Assembly (NCBI RefSeq): GCF_045629565.1
Contig: NZ_JAZQRL010000078.1
Coordinates: 1-64,000, forward strand
Origin: Arcticibacter sp045629565
GTDB lineage: Bacteria; Bacteroidota; Bacteroidia; Sphingobacteriales; Sphingobacteriaceae
Reading direction: 5' to 3'
DNA length: 64,000 nt
The first letter of the stretch is position 1. Each line of letters starts with the position of its first letter. Below are positions 52,610 to 61,018 of this stretch, in pieces. The notes beneath the pieces were generated by a model. The model did no database searches, was not told where the DNA came from, and was given only the letters and a program-made list of their open reading frames with translations. Made by a program: the position numbers and the translations under genes.

Positions 52610-53578
52610 TTATGCTTCTATTGTTTTGCTGATCAAAGACCTGTCGATAGGAGCTGCTTTGTTTGTGTATTTAGAAAGAGTATTGAACAGCCTCTTTGAA
52701 TGTCTCTGCAGGAAATGCATGTAGTTAGGTTGATCGTATTTGCGGATCAGGCCAGCGCTGACTTTTTGATTTAATGGAACGAAGGAAAAGGAAGTTAGTG
52801 CTACTGCAGCAGAACTGGTATAGACGCTTGCATCATCAATGCTGATCTTTCTCTTTTGAAAATGCACATAAGCGAGCTCCCGATGCTGCATGGTGCCTCC
52901 GTTTAAGAAGTATTGTTTTACCTGCCCGCCTTCCCAAACAAAGAGTTGCTTCTTGTAATTTTGAATATTGCTGCATGTGTATCTGGCCTTATTCGGATTG
53001 ATATCGGCCATGCACTCCTTATGATATTGAGGCACGTTGAATTCTTTGAACACCTGATGGATGCCATGCCATTCATCAAAGATGAAACACGCTTTTGATT
53101 CCATTATAGCCTGTGCGTCAATTGTTTTGGAGGATCGGTAAAGTGTGTTGATGCGCTCTTCATTCTTGTATAATGTAAGGTGTCCTCTGTTGAAAATTTT
53201 CTGATACGTGGATAGGATATCATCAGTAATGAAGTTCGACAGCTTACCGAACATCAGGTCCATATCACAGTATCCCCAGAAATCGTAATCTGTAAGATAG
53301 GGGGCGAATAGTTCTCCGAACGCTGGCCTGAAATCGCACAATTTATAAGAGAATTGGAAGGTTGGCTTGACATGGAGACGTTGTATAATGGTTTCTTTCA
53401 AGTCTTCCAGGGTTAACCTGGTTACCTTGAGATTATCAGGGATCTCCGTTCGATCAATTTCCTGGTCGGTAAACAGGAGGAAATCATAACCATCATTTGC
53501 CCTTAGCGAACGGGTCCATAGTCGGAAATAATCATGCAGGGGACCGAACCACAGGGTTATGACTGCAATTTTTTTCAT
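52610..53578 (-). CDS. DUF6625-like putative glycosyltransferase
   Basis: A 322-residue protein starting MKKIAVITLWFGPLHDYFRLW; the ATG at 53578 is preferred to the one at 53641 because the family begins there. It has a Rossmann-like N-terminus and an acidic metal motif in WGYCDMDLMFGKLSNFI (DMD), as expected of a GT-A enzyme, and conserved LYKNEERINTLYR. I place it in the DUF6625 group of capsule-cluster proteins. Its sugar is not known. It overlaps nothing and is packed between glycosyltransferase genes. Confidence 0.78.
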   Translation of the reverse strand: MKKIAVITLWFGPLHDYFRLWTRSLRANDGYDFLLFTDQEIDRTEIPDNLKVTRLTLEDLKETIIQRLHVKPTFQFSYKLCDFRPAFGELFAPYLTDYDFWGYCDMDLMFGKLSNFITDDILSTYQKIFNRGHLTLYKNEERINTLYRSSKTIDAQAIMESKACFIFDEWHGIHQVFKEFNVPQYHKECMADINPNKARYTCSNIQNYKKQLFVWEGGQVKQYFLNGGTMQHRELAYVHFQKRKISIDDASVYTSSAAVALTSFSFVPLNQKVSAGLIRKYDQPNYMHFLQRHSKRLFNTLSKYTNKAAPIDRSLISKTIEA

Positions 53579-53676
53579 TAGGATCAGATTTGTTTTCATT
53601 GGTAATGATGACATCATCAGCATGCTGCCTGATGATGTCATGAGAGTAAGTCGGGTTTGGCAGTGTTCTGCGAGCG

Positions 53677-54576
53677 CTATATCGGGATGAGCGACAGCGC
53701 TTTATATTTGAGCCGTGTTATGACACTATATTTCTTAACAAACTGCTTTATGAGCGAGTTATTGAGGCTCACAAAAGGATTAAGCTTAAAGATATGTGCA
53801 TTTGTAGTGTCCAGCGAGGTGGCAAACCTGGATTGTTGAATAGACGAGGTATGGGTGGCTGTGTCGCCGAATCCGATGTTCTGAACTTTGGATATTGACG
53901 GAAATGCCGTGTATGTATCGGTTTTGAACTGATGATAACACCATCTGATAGCCCAGGAACTGATCTTGCCTTTCATTTGTTTATCGAGCATGCCAGCCAT
54001 ATCACTTCCCATCAGGTTGAATCTTTTACGTGCGGCAGGATTGCGGACGAAGTCGTTATAATCTTTGACATCCCAGTCTACCGCGTTCCACCGGTTACGC
54101 CATGTTCCCCAACCCCATGAGGAGCTGCGTTTGGTGAAGTAATTGTCGTACACGTATACCTGTGGAAAGGTGATCCGGAAACTGTATCCGGAGATGGAAA
54201 GTATCTTTCTGTTGTCTTTATAGAAATCCAGGCTATCGTTCATATAACTCAGGAAGTTTGTACTCGTAAGCAGGTCATCTTCCAGTACGATCACTGTTTC
54301 GTGCTTCTTTAAAACTTCCGTTACCCCTTCTATGATAGATGTTGCCAGACCTTTATTATGCGGTGAGTTGACCATGTTGAGCTCTCTAAATCCAGTTATG
54401 GTAGGAACATATTCGCGGATGGCGGCCACCTTGTCGGTATCTGCTTCATTTGAGGGGCCGTCAGAAAAAATGTACAACTCGGTATCGCAGGCCAGAGTGT
54501 TCCGTTGCAGATTTGCGACAGTGCATTTAAGGTTGTCTAGTCTGTTATAACAGAAAATAACTACGGGACTTGGCAT
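53677..54576 (-). CDS. GT-A glycosyltransferase
   Basis: A 299-residue enzyme starting MPSPVVIFCYNRLDNLKCTV. The nucleotide-sugar motif is VIVLEDDLLTSTNFLSYMN (EDD), with a distal segment FTKRSSSWGWGTWRNRW that is common in sugar transferases of the GNT-I-like or GT2 group in Bacteroidota. ATG at 54576 gives the natural start. It lies 6 bases after the GT2 gene stop, as part of the operon. Donor and acceptor are unknown. Confidence 0.85.
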   Translation of the reverse strand: MPSPVVIFCYNRLDNLKCTVANLQRNTLACDTELYIFSDGPSNEADTDKVAAIREYVPTITGFRELNMVNSPHNKGLATSIIEGVTEVLKKHETVIVLEDDLLTSTNFLSYMNDSLDFYKDNRKILSISGYSFRITFPQVYVYDNYFTKRSSSWGWGTWRNRWNAVDWDVKDYNDFVRNPAARKRFNLMGSDMAGMLDKQMKGKISSWAIRWCYHQFKTDTYTAFPSISKVQNIGFGDTATHTSSIQQSRFATSLDTTNAHIFKLNPFVSLNNSLIKQFVKKYSVITRLKYKALSLIPI

Positions 54577-54581
54577 ATGAT

Positions 54582-55430
54582 TTACTTTTTGAAGGTGTCC
54601 CACAAAACAGGGAAGAGCGTCTTTAGCCAGAGCTTGGAAAAAGCTACTGGATAAGAGAGTGGAAAATGGTACCGGATGAAGCCCAGGTATTCTGAATAGG
54701 CCAGACCTTTGGGGCTTTTAAGAAATGCAATTCTTTCTTTTAGCCGCACTTTGGTGCTCTTCCAGTTCTTGTCGTGGTCATGAATACAGGTACCCAGGAA
54801 GCCGGGGGCAACCAACACGTCCATGCCGGCCTTTTTTGCTTTAAGGGTGTAATCGTAGTCAGCGATTCCATGAGTAAAGGCGCTGGACAAGATTCCTATT
54901 CGTTTTACGGCCAAAGATGGTACGAGCATTATGTTTGCATTTCCAAGATCACAGGGCATGAATTTATCTTCACTGAAAATGAATTTCCCTTGAAGGGAGT
55001 ATCTGGAGGTGAGTGTCTTGCCACCGTATGTTATATTGCCCTGATCATCGCAGGTGCTGCCAATACAGATAGCAGGCAAGCGGTTAGCTGCGGTTGCCTG
55101 CATGTTATATTGAAGCATCCTATTAAGGGCATCGTCTCTTAGGAGCGTGTCGTCGTTTAATAAAAGATAATAGTCATAATCGCCGGAAAGCGCCGTATTC
55201 CATGAGTTACGCATGCCTCCGGCCCAGAAGAGCGAGCCGGTGCCTTTCAACAGGTGTACCTCAGGAAAATGAAACGCGACAGCTTCCGCGGTACCGTCGG
55301 ATGAATTGTCGTCGGTAACGAAAATGTCTGTTTTAGTGCCTGAGGGCAGTTTTTGCTTGCTGAGGTTGCGTAAGCACGACAGGGTCTTTTGTTTCCTGTT
55401 AAACGTGGTTAGCAAAATGGCAATTTTCAT
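54582..55430 (-). CDS. Family 2 glycosyltransferase
   Basis: A 282-residue GT2. The N-terminus is IAILLTTFNRKQKTLSCLR, then IFVTDDNSSDGTAEAV, then the metal-binding LLLNDDTLLRDDAL. HGIADYDYTLKAKKAGMDVLVAPG resembles rhamnosyl- and other dTDP-sugar transferases. It is a single catalytic domain without membrane helices. Adjacent transferase genes lie 5 bases downstream and 60 bases upstream. Confidence 0.92.
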   Translation of the reverse strand: MKIAILLTTFNRKQKTLSCLRNLSKQKLPSGTKTDIFVTDDNSSDGTAEAVAFHFPEVHLLKGTGSLFWAGGMRNSWNTALSGDYDYYLLLNDDTLLRDDALNRMLQYNMQATAANRLPAICIGSTCDDQGNITYGGKTLTSRYSLQGKFIFSEDKFMPCDLGNANIMLVPSLAVKRIGILSSAFTHGIADYDYTLKAKKAGMDVLVAPGFLGTCIHDHDKNWKSTKVRLKERIAFLKSPKGLAYSEYLGFIRYHFPLSYPVAFSKLWLKTLFPVLWDTFKK

Positions 55431-55490
55431 GGGGATTGAATTTGTTGTTCAGTGGTGATGCGGGCTGTCATGAGATTATTCACGCTGCTT

Positions 55491-56537
55491 TTACTGAGCA
55501 CCTGCATACTTCCGGATCCTTTTTGCGATCGCTTTGTAATAGCTGATAGAATAGTATCCGATCTTCCGCGAGGTTCTCAACCGCGGAATTCCTGTAGTTT
55601 TTCTGACCAGGCCAAAAAAGCTTCTGTCAGAAATGTTTTTTCCATATTCATCCAGGCGAAAGAGGAGATAGTCGTAGAGACGTGCAATTCCAAACGTCTT
55701 TTCTGCCGGAAGATGCCATAGAGTAAGCTTTAGATCGGAGGGGTCGACGTTCCTGTAAAACACTGGATTGGTCCAAATCCTCTTCATGAACAGATTCTGC
55801 TTCGCTGCTTTCCATCCGTTTTTAAAATACAGGAAGCTTAGTGTATGTGCCTCCTCGTTCAGCTTTTTAAGTCCTTTTTCATGGCGTTCCAACAATACGG
55901 GCCAGAGTTCTAGAAAGTCTGCGTAAAGCTTCTTAATATGGGAATTGCTGCTCAGCAGGAACTCCCCCAAATGATAGGAAGGTATTTCTTCCACCTCCTT
56001 GCCAAGCATCTCGGCGAAAAGCACCTGCATGTCCAAGCGGCTCAATCCGTTTATTTGATGGTCTACAGGGCTATCTATTTCAAATGATATAAATCCATTA
56101 GGCTCTGCTGCATGGAAAAGACGTTTGGCTGGTCTGATGAACACACAATCAGAGTCGGCGATCAGGTACAGGTCCGTGGGTTCATGCCTGTTCTGAGCGA
56201 TATACTCAAGAATGGAAAACTCAAAAAACTGATTTTGGAAGGACCCGAAGTAGCCTTTCGGCGTTTTATATTTGAAATCGATGTGTATCACATCAACGCC
56301 CAAATCATGCATGATATCCGAAACAGGTTGACCATCGACTATCGGGAGGGTTTTAACATTGGTAAACAGCAGATGTTTTTCCTCTTTGTTAAATCGGGTG
56401 CTGCTGATGAAAAACACAATAAGACATCTCCAGTAAATGTTCTGATGGTTCTGACTGGATGACTTCATACCGGATTGAGGAAAGTCACTTTCCTCTCCTT
56501 TTTCATCAGCACATAGCCAAGTACAGATATGGTTCAT
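55491..56537 (-). CDS. Putative glycosyltransferase of the polysaccharide locus
   Basis: A 348-residue protein. A GT-A-like core is suggested by LYLIADSDCVFIRPAKRLF (DSD, a DxD-type metal site) and FISFEIDSPVDHQINGL. Many aromatic residues follow, with LTLWHLPAEKTFGI near the C-terminus. The N-terminal 40 residues look less conserved, so the true start may be the internal Met at residue 24. I do not assign it to a named family. It follows the polymerase gene by 3 bases and so is in the same operon. Confidence 0.65.
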   Translation of the reverse strand: MNHICTWLCADEKGEESDFPQSGMKSSSQNHQNIYWRCLIVFFISSTRFNKEEKHLLFTNVKTLPIVDGQPVSDIMHDLGVDVIHIDFKYKTPKGYFGSFQNQFFEFSILEYIAQNRHEPTDLYLIADSDCVFIRPAKRLFHAAEPNGFISFEIDSPVDHQINGLSRLDMQVLFAEMLGKEVEEIPSYHLGEFLLSSNSHIKKLYADFLELWPVLLERHEKGLKKLNEEAHTLSFLYFKNGWKAAKQNLFMKRIWTNPVFYRNVDPSDLKLTLWHLPAEKTFGIARLYDYLLFRLDEYGKNISDRSFFGLVRKTTGIPRLRTSRKIGYYSISYYKAIAKRIRKYAGAQ

Positions 56538-56540
56538 ATT

Positions 56541-57776
56541 TTATTCTTTAAAATTTTTATTTGTTTCCAGATAATACAGGCACATGCCTACGTGCCCCCA
56601 GTATATAAGCGGAGCGACGTAGCTGAGCGAAAATATGAGGCCACTCAGGCAAAAAGGGATCAGGACTACGGCTCTGTTGGAGACTTTGGAACTGAACGCT
56701 TTGAAGACGATATAGATGAGAAATGAGAATTTGAACAGGAAACCCAATACGCCATGATAGAACAGTATTTCGATAAAACCCTCATGGAAATGGTGTCCTG
56801 TGCCCGCATCCCACCAGTCTACCAGTGGATTGGGAAGACTATATCCCTCAAACGACCAGCCGAGCAGGGGCTTCTCTCTGATAAAGTTCATATACATATT
56901 GCGCTGCTCGATGCGGAAGCCACCGGTGCCGCTTTCTGTGGACGGGTTAAGTATTTCGGCAAACCGGTCAGAAAAGAAATCGAGTAGTCCGGGAGACATG
57001 CTGGATATGTAATATAAAGCAATGATGGAAACCAGAAAACAAGTTACCGTGAAACTAGCTATACCCGTGAGTGCCTTTCTGTTGGTTCGTAAAACCATGA
57101 TAAAGTAGATGAGCGTGGCGAATATGGCACTGCTCCATACTGACCTGTGCTGGTGTATCAGGATAATGGTGAAACACAGCGCAAAAAGCAGGAACGATTG
57201 CAAGGTCTGCCGGGTAATAAACTTGTTGAGATACCAAAGAAAGGGTATGATCATCATGAAGATCGAATGCGCATGTATAATCCTCGTGTCGCCGGAAAAA
57301 GGACCGCTGTTTGGCTCAATGTGTTCGAGACTAAAAGAGAACTGGTGTCCGAAGAGCGCCATAAAGACGAGGTATGTTACCAGATAGAATCCTGCAATAA
57401 AACCCAGGAGATCTGCATTCATCTTTCTCATGACCGATTTAATAAATACCGTATATATAATCGGGAACAGGACGGTGTAGATCTCAAAGTTGCGGAAGGG
57501 AACCTGATACTCGATCAATGACTGCAAAATCAGCTTGACAATAAAAACAGAGAAAAGGCCCACGTAGATCTTTTCCTTTAGCTTGAGGTTGTTGAAGTCT
57601 ACCAGGATGTATCCGTAAATAAGAAGGCTTAAGGCCTTCACGGCAACTACGTTAATATAGGCGTTTTGCGTAAAGAACCATGCGAAGCATTTCTCTACAA
57701 TCAAGTAGCAGAACAAGATTATAAGTAACTCCGGCAAATAGATCCGGTAGTTGAAAAGTTTAACTGAAGCTGTCAT
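56541..57776 (-). CDS. Wzy-like O-antigen/polysaccharide polymerase
   Basis: A 411-residue integral membrane protein with about eleven helices, beginning LPELLIILFCYLIVEKCF. A large periplasmic loop carries GGFRIEQRNMYMNFIREKPLLGWSFEGYS and GTGHHFHEGFIEILFYHG, the pattern of O-antigen ligases and Wzy polymerases (Wzy_C). It joins repeat units on the periplasmic side. With a flippase and a Wzc-like protein present, the Wzx/Wzy route is likely. A ligase WaaL role cannot be excluded. It lies 3 bases after the GT-D gene. Confidence 0.85.
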   Translation of the reverse strand: MTASVKLFNYRIYLPELLIILFCYLIVEKCFAWFFTQNAYINVVAVKALSLLIYGYILVDFNNLKLKEKIYVGLFSVFIVKLILQSLIEYQVPFRNFEIYTVLFPIIYTVFIKSVMRKMNADLLGFIAGFYLVTYLVFMALFGHQFSFSLEHIEPNSGPFSGDTRIIHAHSIFMMIIPFLWYLNKFITRQTLQSFLLFALCFTIILIHQHRSVWSSAIFATLIYFIMVLRTNRKALTGIASFTVTCFLVSIIALYYISSMSPGLLDFFSDRFAEILNPSTESGTGGFRIEQRNMYMNFIREKPLLGWSFEGYSLPNPLVDWWDAGTGHHFHEGFIEILFYHGVLGFLFKFSFLIYIVFKAFSSKVSNRAVVLIPFCLSGLIFSLSYVAPLIYWGHVGMCLYYLETNKNFKE

Positions 57777-57779
57777 TAT

Positions 57780-58745
57780 TTACCAATAGCATCCATCCTC
57801 TATGCTTTTTATCCCTTGCGGCGTTTCGCCCAACTGTGGTCTCACCCAATGTTCGTTCATCATATCAGCCACACGGCCATGTATTTTTTGCGTCTCCCAT
57901 CTCTTTCCCTTGATTCCAAAGAGGGTTTGCGTTGCACCTCCGAGGTGAATTCCTTTTTTTCCTATTCTCTTAACATGAGCAGCCAGCGGGAATCCGTAAG
58001 CTCCGCAGCCTATAATAGCCACGTCAAAATCGATCGATGAAATCTGTTCTTTCATATGGGACAGGGCATCGAACCAATTCCTGTATCCTGTTGGGGTGTT
58101 CGCGATAGATTGTACCGCCTTCAAGGTGAGAAGGTCAAAATCAGGCAGTACCGGTGAATCTTTAAAAATTAAATGTCTCTTCGTATACTGTTCGCTGATG
58201 CTTTTGGTAAAGGGATGGACCACCAACACACGTTTACCGGCCAAAGAAAGCGACCATGGATTTTCATGGTTGTAAGGCTCCAGGTCGGTGAGTCCTATTC
58301 GGATTGCATTTTGCAGCTCCTTATTAAACAGCTTTTCCTGCCAGAGCCAGGATCCGAGGACATCCACCTGCGCCATGTCTTCGAGCATTAATGAAGAAAA
58401 TTTTTCCAGCATAACTGGTTCTGCGGGAAAGAATCCGGCATTATTGGCCATCAGCGACATGGAGTTTTCTTCCCACCAAAATGCTTCGGCTCGTCCACGT
58501 ATGTAATTCAGGGGTCGGTTCCCCGGGCTATGCATGCTTTTATAAATTCCGATACAGGACGCTTCTACAGCTCCCAGTCTGGCTACCATCATGGGTTTTG
58601 GACTAGTGATCGCCTCCGCGATTACCTTGTTCGCATGACGATTTCTGATGACAGGATGTGATCCATAAAGACCTTCCCGGTCTAAAAATGCGTTCATATA
58701 GATCTTTCTGGCCAGCTTTAAGCATTGAATCGTACTTTTTTTCAT
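57780..58745 (-). CDS. GT-D-fold glycosyltransferase
   Basis: A 321-residue protein. The C-terminal DVAIIGCGAYGFPLAAHVKR and GKKGIHLGGATQTLFGIKGK with RW are the marks of the GT-D glucosyltransferase fold (once DUF1792), and the N-terminus carries MMVARLGAVEASC, also typical. It transfers a sugar, perhaps glucose, to a lipid-linked repeat unit. The polymerase gene follows after 3 bases and the GT2 gene precedes after 13. Confidence 0.82.
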   Translation of the reverse strand: MKKSTIQCLKLARKIYMNAFLDREGLYGSHPVIRNRHANKVIAEAITSPKPMMVARLGAVEASCIGIYKSMHSPGNRPLNYIRGRAEAFWWEENSMSLMANNAGFFPAEPVMLEKFSSLMLEDMAQVDVLGSWLWQEKLFNKELQNAIRIGLTDLEPYNHENPWSLSLAGKRVLVVHPFTKSISEQYTKRHLIFKDSPVLPDFDLLTLKAVQSIANTPTGYRNWFDALSHMKEQISSIDFDVAIIGCGAYGFPLAAHVKRIGKKGIHLGGATQTLFGIKGKRWETQKIHGRVADMMNEHWVRPQLGETPQGIKSIEDGCYW

Positions 58746-58758
58746 AGAGTTTGCTGAA

Positions 58759-59664
58759 CTACTCGACTAACTTGAATTTGAAGCCATCCCTCATTGCCTT
58801 AGCGACTGTTGAAACATGTTCAGGGAAAGCAGAGAACGTTTTCTTTCGCAGCGAAAGTTTGCCGATCGCCAGGACACGTTGCATGTTTGTGAAAGCCGCG
58901 CGGCTGATTGCTATATAAGTATTTCCGAATTTCCTGTCTATGATGATCTGGTTTCTGATACGGTAGTATAGCTTCCAGTCGACCGAGATTCCGTTTACAG
59001 GAGGGTTTATCATCTTCGTCATAATGGCGTCGCGTACGAAACCGACTTTGAACCCCGCATTATAGACTCTGGCTGAGTAGTCTGTATCGTCATAGAAGAT
59101 AAAATAGCGCTTATCCACCCAACCCACTTTTTCTATTACTTTTCGAGAGAACATCGGTCCTTCAAAGGGGAAGGATACGATAGTTTTGATCTTCTCTTTG
59201 TCCAGAAAGTCAGAGGATTTGACCGGAATGGTCGCCTCGGGCATGAAGGGGTTGCTGAAGTTAAACTTTGAACCGTACCTCCACTCTGATTCCGAATTAA
59301 AGAACTTCCTGTCCGGCTGTAGCACGTCGAACCGGTTTTGATAGTGAGCGTTTGAGGAAATCAGCTCTTCGAGGCAATTCAGGAGCGGGTCGACATCATC
59401 ATCCATCATCCATATCCAGTCGTAATTCCTGACATAAGCTTCCTTCATTCCTCTGTAAAATCCGGCTGCGCCTCCACCATTCTCCTGATGGATAACGATG
59501 AGGTCAGCTTGCGCATCAAGCCATTGTTGCGTCCCGTCCGTGCTACTGTTGTTAATGATGATGATTGCATCCAAAGGCTTTGTCTGCCTCCGTAAAGAAT
59601 CGATACATCCTTTTAAAAGAGCGAGCCTGTTGAAAGTAACGACTACTGCTGCGTATGTATTCAT
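58759..59664 (-). CDS. Family 2 glycosyltransferase
   Basis: A 301-residue GT2: YAAVVVTFNRLALLKGCID, then AIIIINNSSTDGTQQWL, then the metal site IWMMDDDVDPLLNCLEEL (DDD). YFIFYDDTDYSARVYNAGFK is typical of the rhamnosyl- and galactofuranosyl-transferase-like branch. A galactofuranosyl transfer is possible because Glf is in the locus, but not proven. Its ATG shares one base with the flippase stop (59664). Confidence 0.92.
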   Translation of the reverse strand: MNTYAAVVVTFNRLALLKGCIDSLRRQTKPLDAIIIINNSSTDGTQQWLDAQADLIVIHQENGGGAAGFYRGMKEAYVRNYDWIWMMDDDVDPLLNCLEELISSNAHYQNRFDVLQPDRKFFNSESEWRYGSKFNFSNPFMPEATIPVKSSDFLDKEKIKTIVSFPFEGPMFSRKVIEKVGWVDKRYFIFYDDTDYSARVYNAGFKVGFVRDAIMTKMINPPVNGISVDWKLYYRIRNQIIIDRKFGNTYIAISRAAFTNMQRVLAIGKLSLRKKTFSAFPEHVSTVAKAMRDGFKFKLVE

Positions 59665-61016
59665 CAGATATTTTTATAAACCTTTTTTTTAAGTGCGAAA
59701 ACGAATGGTCTTACGAGCTGCGACAGGTGGCTAAACCGGAAGTAGCTGATATTTAAGAGTTGAATTTTTTTGGAGTAGAGGAAGATCCACATCGTGGATG
59801 TGATGAACACCTCTGTCAGGAGCCAGGCCCATGCGGTGCCGGTAGCGCCGGATTGCCTGGAGAGAAAGTAATTTAGTACCAAGCCGACCCCAGCTCCCAG
59901 GAGGGTGATATTAAAGAACTGCTTGTCCATCTTCAGGTTGATCATCGTCTGGATACCGAACAGATCGCCAAGGGCCAGAATAAGCGGCACGAAACACAAT
60001 ATCCGCAAGACGGTTGCAGCCTCTCCGAACTGGCTTCCGTAAAACACCTGGATCATCCATGGCGCCAGCACCCATATCAGCGCACCTGATACGGCTGTGA
60101 AAATAGTGATGAAGGGGATCAGCTGACTGACCTTCGCCACGCCGTCCGCTTTGCTCCTTCCAAAGCTCTCGCCAATGAAAGGAAAGAGAGACAGCCGCAA
60201 TGGCAGAGAAACAAATGTTTGCATAATCATGATCAGTTTCCATCCTGCGGTGTAGAATGCAACGTCTTTATTGGTTTGAACCAGTCCAAGTATAATGGTG
60301 TTCGTGGTTGTATACAGGGTCACGACGATCATGGAAAAAAAGATCATTTTCTCGTTCCACAACAGGGCGAAAATCTTTTTTAAAGCCACAGGGACGATCA
60401 CGATATGGTACTTCCTGATGGCCCATATAAACGAGCATAGTCCGACTGCTATTTGCGACAAGCTCAGGATCAGGGGCTGAAGCGCATAATCTTCCTCTTT
60501 TCTGACAATGAATAAGATCGATATAGTAAAAAGAAGCTTTGCTACGAAGTTGAACACGGCAACCTGGTGTAGCTCTTGCATACCCTGATAAAGCCAGTTG
60601 GGTGTTATAATCAGAGAAAAGCAGGCGATGTAAGTGAAAATGAACAGATCTTTATCCGCAGCCATTGCAGGCACCAGGAAAAGTGAAGGAACAAAAACCA
60701 GCAGGGATACTGAAAGCAGGAAGATCTTGGCGAATAATATATCGCTGAAGATCTTGTTTCGTACATCCGAGTCATGGGGCGCCCGGGCGATTGCCCGTGT
60801 TGCTGTCAAGTCGAAGCCATAGTTAATCAGCAGTGAAAAATAGGTAACAATGGCGGCCGCAAAGTTAATGGCACCAAATTTATCGGGACCTATGATTCGG
60901 GCTATAACGGGTACCGTCAGCAGCGGCAAAAAGTTGTTAGCAAACTGAACGAGGCTTAAAGAGAAGAAATTTCTGATCAGCTTTTTTCCGGAGCTGAGTT
61001 GTTTAGTTGAATCCAA
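59664..61016 (-). CDS. Polysaccharide repeat-unit flippase (Wzx-like)
   Basis: A 450-residue membrane protein with about twelve helices. The N-terminal pattern FFSLSLVQFANNFLPLLTVP with VIARIIGPDKFGAINFA is the polysaccharide biosynthesis/MATE-like flippase signature. It flips the lipid-linked repeat unit across the inner membrane. It lies 2 bases from the Wzc-like gene stop and touches the GT2 start, so all are cotranscribed. Confidence 0.93.
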   Translation of the reverse strand: MDSTKQLSSGKKLIRNFFSLSLVQFANNFLPLLTVPVIARIIGPDKFGAINFAAAIVTYFSLLINYGFDLTATRAIARAPHDSDVRNKIFSDILFAKIFLLSVSLLVFVPSLFLVPAMAADKDLFIFTYIACFSLIITPNWLYQGMQELHQVAVFNFVAKLLFTISILFIVRKEEDYALQPLILSLSQIAVGLCSFIWAIRKYHIVIVPVALKKIFALLWNEKMIFFSMIVVTLYTTTNTIILGLVQTNKDVAFYTAGWKLIMIMQTFVSLPLRLSLFPFIGESFGRSKADGVAKVSQLIPFITIFTAVSGALIWVLAPWMIQVFYGSQFGEAATVLRILCFVPLILALGDLFGIQTMINLKMDKQFFNITLLGAGVGLVLNYFLSRQSGATGTAWAWLLTEVFITSTMWIFLYSKKIQLLNISYFRFSHLSQLVRPFVFALKKKVYKNI

Positions 61017-61018
61017 CG